Assembly: GCA_017621515.1 (NCBI GenBank)
Contig: JAGASY010000039.1
Location: 1-35,802, forward strand
Length of the DNA stretch: 35,802 nt
Direction: 5' to 3'
Source: Bacteroidaceae bacterium
Lineage (GTDB): Bacteria; Bacteroidota; Bacteroidia; Bacteroidales; Bacteroidaceae
Shown here piece after piece: positions 24,892 to 31,700 of the stretch. The position numbers were made by a program, and so were the translations under genes. How positions within the stretch are numbered: the first letter of the stretch is position 1; every line of letters starts with the position of its first letter. Below the pieces are notes generated by a model that was not told where the DNA came from, ran no database searches, and worked only from the letters and a program-made list of their open reading frames with translations.

Positions 24892-26751
24892 CTACTTTTC
24901 TGTAATTACCAGTACTGCACCTCCGCGAGGTTCAAGAATGTATTTTTCTGATACTTTTTTATCTTTTTTCATCGAAGTCCATACTCGTCCGCTACCGCAA
25001 TATAGTTCTACAAGATACTTTTTGCCGAGGTTAAGTTTCTGCCAGTCGGGCGACACGACAATCTCGTCGGTTGTACCATTAAGGAGAGCGACAAACCATT
25101 TGTTGCCGCTTTTTCGCGCTATGGCAACATGGTGTCCCGGAAAACCAGAAAGCAGTTTAGTGTCATCCCATACAGCCGGCACTGACTCCAGAAACTTGCG
25201 GATATGTTTAGGTTGAGCCAAATAGCTTTCGGGAGTATCGGCAAGATGCTGAAGCCCGGACTCGAAAGCAACGGTAAGTGCAAGTTCATGGGCACTTGTC
25301 GTCAGATGAGGATGCTGCGAGTCGGAGAATGTACACGGAGTATAGTCCATAGGTCCGATTACATTTCTTGTAAACGGCAGTGTGGTGTTATGAGTGGCAG
25401 CTACAGGAGTGAGAACCGCATTGTTGTTATACCATTCCGCTCCATAGACAGCCTCTGCTGACATGAAGTTCGGATAAGTGCGTTGCCATCCGCGCGGGAT
25501 AGTGGCACCATGAAAATTCACCAACAGATGATGACGTGCTGCACTTTCAAGAAGGTCTATGCAGTAGTCCATTACTTCCGGACCGTCGCCGCTGAAGAAG
25601 TCTATCTTTACTCCTGCCACACCTTTGGATTCCAGCCATGAAAATTCCTTCTCTCTGTCTTCCGGCTTATTTAACCTGAACAACGGACCAGCCGCTTGGT
25701 CTGTCCATGCTGTCGAAGAGTTGTACCACACAAGCACCTTGATGTTTTTGGCATCGGCATACTTAATCGCATCGTCAATATTACCTCCGTTGCCCATTAC
25801 GTCCCATTCCCAGTCTATCAATATATATGGCAGTTTCAATTCCGCTGCCATGTCTATATATTTTATCACGGTAGGGTAATCTTTTGAACCATGATTGTAG
25901 CCCCAATATATCCACGAAACCACACCGGGTTTTATCCAGTCTGTATCTTCGTATGATGTGGGGGCACTGACATCAGTAACCAATGTTGACTCTACGATGT
26001 TGTCCAGCTCGCCAATCACCGCTACGCGCCACGGAGAAATCCATTCTCCGCCATTGCATGAAACTGTTCCTGCCGGAGCTACACGGTAATTTCCCTCTGG
26101 CATATTGTCGGTCCGCAAGGATGAAGCCGACTGTCCACGATTCACATTGGCTTCCGATATCAAAGACCATGCTCCATCATTGGTGTGGAAAAGCGCAGGG
26201 AATCCGTATTGCGGTTTTGCATCTTTTCCTGTGGTGGTCTGCTTGTAGAATCCCTCATAATCATTGCGAAATTCCTGTAACCATCTTTCAGTTCCCTCAC
26301 TGATTCTATAGGTGGTCAATTCATCTGTTACAGAAAACTTTCCCTCGTGTTTGAGCTCGTATCTGAATGCCACACCGTCATCATAAATGCGCACAACCAA
26401 TATTTTGTCGGCATTATCCGAACAGTCAAGACGGTATTCCGTGCCTTGATTGCTGCAATGCAGACGTTTGCCGGTTTTCATGTCATAGTCGTGAGTTACC
26501 GGTGTTTTTGATACAATTGACTTAATCTGCCACGGTTTCGCATCAGCATAGTCTGTGACAATTCCAATAGCAGGGAGTTCCATTACTTGTTTACCGTCAG
26601 CTTTGAATGTCATTACTGACGCTTTCTCACCGTTTCCCGACACTTCCACTGTAATTTTTGAGGCTGAATCGGTCAGTGTTAGATTTTCAGCCCATGCAGG
26701 ACTGTGTATGGTCAGCAATGCAAGAACTGCTGATAAGAATGTTTTTTTCAT
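24892..26751 (-). CDS. Glycoside hydrolase family 97 enzyme, retaining-type
   Basis: The 619-aa protein has a signal peptide (about 1-21, ending AWA) and the three-part GH97 layout. An N-terminal beta-supersandwich (about 25-275) is followed by a TIM barrel from about 280 (WIKPGVVSWIYWGYNHG) and a C-terminal beta-sheet (about 530-619). The barrel contains GVKIDFFSGDG with Asp at 384. In the family an Asp here marks the retaining subgroup (for example the Bacteroides alpha-galactosidase), while the inverting SusB-type alpha-glucosidases lack it. SAEAVYGAEWY supplies a candidate acid/base Glu. It may act on alpha-galactosides; the substrate is inferred. It lies 124 bases after aguB on the same strand and may be co-transcribed. 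Confidence 0.92.
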   Translation of the reverse strand: MKKTFLSAVLALLTIHSPAWAENLTLTDSASKITVEVSGNGEKASVMTFKADGKQVMELPAIGIVTDYADAKPWQIKSIVSKTPVTHDYDMKTGKRLHCSNQGTEYRLDCSDNADKILVVRIYDDGVAFRYELKHEGKFSVTDELTTYRISEGTERWLQEFRNDYEGFYKQTTTGKDAKPQYGFPALFHTNDGAWSLISEANVNRGQSASSLRTDNMPEGNYRVAPAGTVSCNGGEWISPWRVAVIGELDNIVESTLVTDVSAPTSYEDTDWIKPGVVSWIYWGYNHGSKDYPTVIKYIDMAAELKLPYILIDWEWDVMGNGGNIDDAIKYADAKNIKVLVWYNSSTAWTDQAAGPLFRLNKPEDREKEFSWLESKGVAGVKIDFFSGDGPEVMDYCIDLLESAARHHLLVNFHGATIPRGWQRTYPNFMSAEAVYGAEWYNNNAVLTPVAATHNTTLPFTRNVIGPMDYTPCTFSDSQHPHLTTSAHELALTVAFESGLQHLADTPESYLAQPKHIRKFLESVPAVWDDTKLLSGFPGHHVAIARKSGNKWFVALLNGTTDEIVVSPDWQKLNLGKKYLVELYCGSGRVWTSMKKDKKVSEKYILEPRGGAVLVITEK

Positions 26752-26875
26752 TTTTTTAGGTGTGGTTTGAGTTTCTATTAATTAAAATGGTGTGAGTGCA
26801 TTTTGTAGGTGTATTCAACAGATTCGCTTTCCAATTCCTCAAAAGAATGTCTATGTAGCTATAATGAATACCTTC

Positions 26876-27757
26876 TCAGTCATTCTCGATGAATCTTCTG
26901 GTCAGATTGCCGAACTCTTCAATTCTTCGGTCACGCAAGAACGGCCACCAGCGACGTACATTCTCGCTGCGTTTCATATCCACATCAATCACGGCGACTT
27001 CTTCTTCATGGCAGGAGGCACGATATAGGATTTCTCCCTGCGGACCGGCAACGAAACTGCTTCCCCAGAACTGTATGCCGTTGGTCTGTCCAGAAGGATC
27101 CGGTTCATATCCGGTTCTGTTGACTGCTATGACCGGAAGCCCGTTTGCCACGGCATGTCCGCGCTGTACCGTAGTCCACGCTTCGCGCTGTCGCTCCTGC
27201 TCTTCCTTTGTGTCTGTGCTCTCATAGCCTATAGCAGTGGGGTATATCAGAAGTTCTGCTCCTTGCAGAGCCATCAGTCTTGCACCTTCCGGATACCACT
27301 GGTCCCAGCACACTTGCACACCCAGACGTCCTACACTTGTCTGGATGGGCTTAAACCCGATGTCTCCGGGAGTGAAATAGAATTTCTCATAATATGCCGG
27401 GTCGTCAGGAATGTGCATCTTACGATATTTTCCCGCTATGGAACCGTCTTTTTCAAATACCACGGCGGTGTTGTGATACAGTCCTGCGGCACGTCTTTCA
27501 AATAGTGAGGTGACAAGCACTATGCTATGCTTCTTGGCAATTTCTCCGTAGAAAGCGGTGGAAGGTCCCGGTATCTGTTCTGCCAGATTGAAAAGCTCTG
27601 TATTTTCTGTCTGACAGAAATATAGCGAATTGTGAAGTTCTTGAAGCACAACGAGCTGTGCACCTTGTTCAGCTGCCTTCTGTATGTTGTTTGCCAATTT
27701 TGCTTTGTTAGCTTCGATGTCGGCAGAACAAGTTTGTTGTATGATTCCTACTTTCAT
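26876..27757 (-). CDS. aguB: N-carbamoylputrescine amidase (carbon-nitrogen hydrolase family)
   Basis: This cytoplasmic nitrilase-fold enzyme converts N-carbamoylputrescine to putrescine, CO2 and ammonia. The 293-aa product has the Glu-Lys-Cys triad at E40 (LQELHNSLYF), K113 (YRKMHIPDDP) and C150 (VQVCWDQWYPEGAR). The MHIPDDPAYYEKFYFTPGD and CWDQWYPE segments are typical of AguB rather than of other nitrilases. Its usual partner, agmatine deiminase (aguA), is not in the window. The start is preceded by AAAGGAG three bases upstream, a rare strong Shine-Dalgarno-like site for this phylum. A minus-strand TATTTTTG box lies at 27817-27824. Confidence 0.92.
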   Translation of the reverse strand: MKVGIIQQTCSADIEANKAKLANNIQKAAEQGAQLVVLQELHNSLYFCQTENTELFNLAEQIPGPSTAFYGEIAKKHSIVLVTSLFERRAAGLYHNTAVVFEKDGSIAGKYRKMHIPDDPAYYEKFYFTPGDIGFKPIQTSVGRLGVQVCWDQWYPEGARLMALQGAELLIYPTAIGYESTDTKEEQERQREAWTTVQRGHAVANGLPVIAVNRTGYEPDPSGQTNGIQFWGSSFVAGPQGEILYRASCHEEEVAVIDVDMKRSENVRRWWPFLRDRRIEEFGNLTRRFIEND

Positions 27758-27816
27758 TTTCTCCTTTATTACTTTTTCTTTGTATAGTGATTGTTGTTAT
27801 TGCTTTTTCGATTTTA

Positions 27817-27824
27817 CAAAAATA
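27817..27824 (-). promoter_or_regulatory. Promoter -7 box (TATTTTTG) for aguB
   Basis: TATTTTTG on the minus strand, 60 bases before the aguB start. Confidence 0.5.
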
Positions 27825-28155
27825 CAGAGAATCTCCGGAATAAACGAATAAAATCAGTATGGCTTCCAAAATGGCTCCATAAAATTTTTTTAATATGCTT
27901 TTTTGTGGGGTCGTTTCTCTTGAGTTACTTTGAGTTGATTAAAGTAACCATGTTTTGCAAGTACCGATTCTCTGATATAGAAGAGAAGCCTGTCTTATTT
28001 TACAATACACATTGTAACTTTTGTCACTGTGGTCTAAAGCGAGATATTTGCCTGTACCGACGAAAACACACTATACTATATATACACAGATAATGCCTTG
28101 AAAACATATTGTATGTGCGGAAAAGAATTGAAAACCATGCACTGAATTTTCAAAT

Positions 28156-28239
28156 CAGCACTGCTGATTACAAAAACAACACTGCTGATTGTATAATCAA
28201 CACTGCTGATTATAAAAACAACAGTGCTGATTTGAGAAT
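28156..28239. repeat. Four-unit array with exact 21-bp period and palindromic core
   Basis: Units start at 28156, 28177, 28198 and 28219. Their cores read CAGCACTGCTGATT, CAACACTGCTGATT (twice) and CAACAGTGCTGATT, separated by about seven AT-rich bases. The last unit runs into TTTGAGAATTT, the same 11-mer that follows the last core of repeat copy A (48-58). The 21-base period keeps several reading frames open, which explains misleading short open frames here. Confidence 0.85.
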
Positions 28240-28452
28240 TTTGCACATCACTTTTAATTCCTCGTTGCACCGATATTTTCATTTTAGAGGGTATATCATC
28301 ATTTAAATGTATAGCCTAAAATGTCACACTTCCGCTATTACTCCATTTATTGCTTTGGTCTGACCTAAGTAGGGGACTCCTATATAACAAACTTGTTATT
28401 TCACTTCTTGAAAAATAGTGAGGAAAAATTATCTGTAATACATATTTTTCCG

Positions 28453-28460
28453 TATTTTTG
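28453..28460 (+). promoter_or_regulatory. Promoter -7 box (TATTTTTG) for the small lipoprotein
   Basis: TATTTTTG, 38 bases before the start at 28499. Confidence 0.5.
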
Positions 28461-28498
28461 TTGCTGATTATTAGTTATTTCATTAAGAATGTAGCAAT

Positions 28499-28792
28499 AT
28501 GAAGAGATTTTTTAATTTGAAAATAGAGGCTTTTCTTTCCGCAGTGCTTGCTCTATTGGGTTTTTCATCTTGTGCTCGCAAGGTTGAGCTTGAGAAACCG
28601 AAAACACAGTTAAAGCCAGTAAAGGTTATACCGAAGGAGGAAAGAGACAAATTTCAGAAGATAGAGCTTGAAGGCGAGGAAAATGTGCGTTCTTCCTATC
28701 GAGTTCTTTATGGTCCGCCTCCTGTGTCGTTCCGTAAAGTGGAGGAAAATAAAGGCGGAGTTGTTGAACCGGTAGATACTTTACGAAAATAG
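28499..28792 (+). CDS. Small putative lipoprotein
   Basis: A 97-aa protein with a basic start (MKRFFNLKIE), a hydrophobic stretch (AFLSAVLALLGF) and a lipobox-like FSSC, with the lipidated Cys at 25. The mature part is Lys/Glu/Pro-rich and low in hydrophobics, with one notable motif, YRVLYGPPPVSFRKVEE. Small Bacteroidetes lipoproteins with a short signal and a YGxP-type motif are known to me, some of them linked to radical SAM genes. No such partner is visible here, so that link is only a guess. Function unknown. Its own -7 box supports expression. Confidence 0.7.
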   Translation: MKRFFNLKIEAFLSAVLALLGFSSCARKVELEKPKTQLKPVKVIPKEERDKFQKIELEGEENVRSSYRVLYGPPPVSFRKVEENKGGVVEPVDTLRK

Positions 28793-28856
28793 GCGGGCTG
28801 AGAGACTGTTTCTGTAAAAACAGACAGATGATTTTTATTTTCTCGATAATTAGCAT

Positions 28857-28864
28857 TACCTTTG
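28857..28864 (+). promoter_or_regulatory. Promoter -7 box (TACCTTTG) for the aminotransferase
   Basis: TACCTTTG, 43 bases before the start at 28908. Confidence 0.55.
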
Positions 28865-28907
28865 TACAAATTTACCGTATAAAGAATATATTTGTAATAG
28901 AATAAAA

Positions 28908-30110
28908 ATGCCTAAAATTTCAATTCGTGGTACCGAAATGCCAAGTTCACCTATTCGTAAACTTGCGCCTCTTGCCGATGATGCAAAGAAGAGAGGTATT
29001 CACGTTTATCATCTTAATATAGGTCAGCCGGATTTGCCTACACCGCAAGTAGCCATTGATGCCATACGTAACATAGACCGTAAGATTCTGGAGTACAGTC
29101 CGAGTCAGGGATACAGAAGTTATCGTGAGAAGTTGGTGGGATATTACAAGAAATACGACATTAACCTTACGGCTGACGACATTATTATCACAAGTGGCGG
29201 TTCTGAGGCTGTGCTGTTCGCCTTTCTTTCTTGTTTGAACCCGGGAGATGAAATCATTGTCCCTGAACCTGCATACGCCAATTATATGGCATTTGCCATA
29301 TCTGCGGGGGCTGTGATACGCACCATTGCCACTACCATTGACGAAGGATTCAGTCTTCCGAAAGTGGAAAAGTTCGAGGAGTTGATAAATGAGCGTACTC
29401 GCGCCATACTTATATGTAATCCGAATAATCCGACAGGTTATCTCTATACACGTCGCGAAATGAATCAGATTCGTGACCTTGTGCAGAAGTATGACCTTTA
29501 TCTTTTCTCGGACGAAGTGTATCGTGAATTTATCTATACAGGTTCACCGTATATCTCGGCATGTCATCTTGAGGGCATAGAGCAGAATGTGGTGTTGATT
29601 GATTCTGTCTCGAAGCGTTATTCAGAGTGCGGCATACGTATCGGTGCTCTCATCACCAAGAATGCGGAAGTGCGTCAGGCGGTGATGAAGTTTTGTCAGG
29701 CGCGTCTCAGTCCTCCTCTCATCGGACAGATAGCGGCGGAAGCCTCACTTGATGCACCCGAAGAATATGTGCGTGATACATACGATGAATATGTGGAACG
29801 CAGGAAATGCCTTATCGACGGACTGAACCGCATTCCGGGAGTTTATTCTCCGATTCCGATGGGAGCTTTCTATACAGTGGCAAAACTTCCGGTCGATGAC
29901 TGTGAGAAATTCTGCGCATGGTGTCTCAAGGACTTCAACTACGAAGGAGAGACTGTGATGATGGCGCCGGCTTCCGGCTTTTACACGACTCCCGGTGCCG
30001 GACGTAATGAGGTCAGAATCGCATACGTGCTGAAAAAGGAAGACCTTCTCCGTGCACTTTTTATTTTGAGAAAGGCACTTGAGGCTTATCCCGGAAGGAC
30101 AGAAGATTAG
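28908..30110 (+). CDS. PLP-dependent class I/II aminotransferase (aspartate aminotransferase-like)
   Basis: The 400-aa product is a fold-type I aminotransferase. It shows the N-terminal HLNIGQPDLPTP segment, the PLP phosphate-binding ITSGGSEAVLF, NPNNPTG near 173-179, SDEVYREF near 202-209, and the Schiff-base lysine K236 in DSVSKRYSECGIRIG. The C-terminal arginine for the substrate carboxylate is likely in NEVRIAY. It transfers amino groups between an amino acid and 2-oxoglutarate; the amino acid cannot be fixed by sequence, though aspartate is usual for this subgroup. It is monocistronic, ending at a strong hairpin. Confidence 0.92.
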   Translation: MPKISIRGTEMPSSPIRKLAPLADDAKKRGIHVYHLNIGQPDLPTPQVAIDAIRNIDRKILEYSPSQGYRSYREKLVGYYKKYDINLTADDIIITSGGSEAVLFAFLSCLNPGDEIIVPEPAYANYMAFAISAGAVIRTIATTIDEGFSLPKVEKFEELINERTRAILICNPNNPTGYLYTRREMNQIRDLVQKYDLYLFSDEVYREFIYTGSPYISACHLEGIEQNVVLIDSVSKRYSECGIRIGALITKNAEVRQAVMKFCQARLSPPLIGQIAAEASLDAPEEYVRDTYDEYVERRKCLIDGLNRIPGVYSPIPMGAFYTVAKLPVDDCEKFCAWCLKDFNYEGETVMMAPASGFYTTPGAGRNEVRIAYVLKKEDLLRALFILRKALEAYPGRTED

Positions 30111-30130
30111 AAACCCCGTCTTTTGCATAG

Positions 30131-30172
30131 AAGTTTTTGAGTTCTTGTGGCAGAGAACTCAAGAACTTTTTG
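30131..30172 (+). terminator. Terminator after the aminotransferase gene
   Basis: A 15-bp stem with one G-U pair joins 30131-30145 to 30154-30168, then five T. An in-frame GTG at 30147 in its loop is not a real start. Confidence 0.9.
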
Positions 30173-30193
30173 TTTATATACAAACCATGTTTT

Positions 30194-30201
30194 TAATTTT
30201 G
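30194..30201 (+). promoter_or_regulatory. Promoter -7 box (TAATTTTG) for the permease gene
   Basis: TAATTTTG lies between the upstream terminator and the ATG at 30273, supporting that later start. Confidence 0.45.
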
Positions 30202-30272
30202 ATAGGTTGTGTGGAGATTCTGTTTCTGTGCCGAGTCATGATACAACCGTCCAAGAACCCATATTATTTGAA

Positions 30273-31520
30273 ATGTCTTTTGAATTATTCATAGCACACC
30301 GTTTGTATTCCGACAGAGAGGGGAAGAAGCGCATATCCCGTCCTGCCATACGTATCGCTATGCTTGGAATAGTTGTAGGACTTGCCGTGATGATTGTCAG
30401 CCTGTGTGTGGTGCTCGGCTTCAAGCGCGACATTAGTTCCAAGGTGATAGGGTTTGGCTCACACATACAGGTGCTCAGTCTTACTTTTGACCAGCAGCGT
30501 GAAATGATGCCTGTGCTGACCACCGATAGTCTCGAACAAGTTATATGCCGGACGGACGGAGTTCGGCATGTCCAGCGTTTTGTTTTGAAACTCGGAATGT
30601 TGAAGACGGATGATGATTTTCGCGGCTTGACTTTTAAAGGAGTGGGTGAAGATTACGACATGTCTTTTTTCAGGGATAATCTGATTGACGGAAAGATTCC
30701 TGCGTTTGGCTCTGCCGAATCGTCCGACAGTATTCTCATTTCCAAGATTGTCGCATCGGATTTGGGGATAAAGGTGGGCGACAGAATCTTTTCCTATTTC
30801 ATAGGGAATGGCTCTGCGCGTGCAAGAAAGCTGACTGTGGCAGGCATCTTCCAGACCAATCTCTCTGAATATGATCGTAATTTTGTGTTCACTGATATAT
30901 ATACCATGAGGCGGTTGAACCGTTGGGACGCTGAGATGTCTTCCGGATTTGAGGTGGAGATAGATGATTTTAGCCAACTGGATGTGGTGACGCGCAAGCT
31001 TGTAAGCAAAATCAATCACAATTTGGACAAAAACGGTGCCACGTATGGAGCTTTTAGTATCAAGGAGATAGCACCCCATACCTTCTCATGGCTTGATGTG
31101 CTTGACATGAATGTGTTGATGATTCTTATTCTGATGATATGTGTGTCGGCTTTCACGGTCATTTCCGGGCTGCTCATCGTGATGCTTGAACGCATTAATA
31201 TGATAGGAATGCTGAAGGCACTTGGAGCAACCAACTTGTCTGTCAGAAAAATATTTATGTATTTTTCGGTGATGCTTGTCGGAAAAGGAGTTGTGATAGG
31301 CAACATTGTCGGACTTTCCTTGTGCCTTGTGCAGAAGCTTTTCAATGTTGTAAAGCTTGATGCTTCCGTCTATTATATAGATTCTGTTCCCATTGAGTTC
31401 AATGTCTGGCTGATTCTGGCGGTAAACATATTGACACTCTGCATTTCCGCGATGGTTATATTTTGTTCTTCCTTCTTTGTAAGTATAAGTAAACCGGCAA
31501 AATCTATACGCTTTGATTAG
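30273..31520 (+). CDS. FtsX/LolC-E-family ABC transporter permease
   Basis: The product read from the ATG at 30273 is 415 aa. It starts MSFELFIAHRLYSDREGK, typical of LolC/E-like permeases, with TM1 (about 24-50, AMLGIVVGLAVMIVSLCVVL). A large periplasmic MacB-like domain (about 51-275) follows, then three helices near 280-305, 327-352 and 377-405. The cytoplasmic ERINMIGMLKALGAT loop is the coupling segment of FtsX-type permeases. It probably moves lipoproteins or related envelope substrates together with an ATPase not found nearby. A longer reading from 30147 is rejected because its GTG sits in a terminator loop. Confidence 0.9.
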   Translation: MSFELFIAHRLYSDREGKKRISRPAIRIAMLGIVVGLAVMIVSLCVVLGFKRDISSKVIGFGSHIQVLSLTFDQQREMMPVLTTDSLEQVICRTDGVRHVQRFVLKLGMLKTDDDFRGLTFKGVGEDYDMSFFRDNLIDGKIPAFGSAESSDSILISKIVASDLGIKVGDRIFSYFIGNGSARARKLTVAGIFQTNLSEYDRNFVFTDIYTMRRLNRWDAEMSSGFEVEIDDFSQLDVVTRKLVSKINHNLDKNGATYGAFSIKEIAPHTFSWLDVLDMNVLMILILMICVSAFTVISGLLIVMLERINMIGMLKALGATNLSVRKIFMYFSVMLVGKGVVIGNIVGLSLCLVQKLFNVVKLDASVYYIDSVPIEFNVWLILAVNILTLCISAMVIFCSSFFVSISKPAKSIRFD

Positions 31521-31600
31521 TTCTTTGGGAGTATTCTATGTGTTGAGCTCAGCTTTGTATGGTCCGCTTGCATAGATGCTCCGAGGTGAATGAATAAACA

Positions 31601-31655
31601 AAAGAAACGGAACCTGCTCTTTGCATAAGCAGCAGGTTCCGTTTCTTTCGTTTTG
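31601..31655. terminator. Bidirectional terminator between permease and GH2 genes
   Basis: A perfect 18-bp stem pairs 31601-31618 with 31631-31648 around a 12-base loop, between converging genes. Confidence 0.9.
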
Positions 31656-31700
31656 TCCGTTACGGCAATATCACTGCCGCGTTTCGGATGGATTCAGAGA

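Larger units (their letters stand above)
27830..28498. other. Gene-free interval with small hairpins and a tandem array
   Basis: No credible gene is seen on either strand. It contains an 8-bp inverted repeat (27924-27931 with 27941-27948), TTCTCT/AGAGAA near 27967-27986, TACAAT/ATTGTA (28001-28016), and the 21-bp-period array at 28156-28239. The promoter of the next gene is at 28453. Confidence 0.6.

Noticed and set aside
28076..28306. Open frames of 68 aa (minus) and 65 aa (plus) over the 21-bp array
   Set aside because: The period of 21 is a multiple of three, so the array automatically keeps frames open on both strands. The peptides are simple repeats with no signal or promoter of their own.
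30147..30272. N-terminal extension of the FtsX-like permease from a GTG at 30147
   Set aside because: The GTG lies in the loop of the terminator of the preceding gene and upstream of the likely promoter. The extension is unlike permease N-termini, and MSFELFIAHRL at 30273 is typical.
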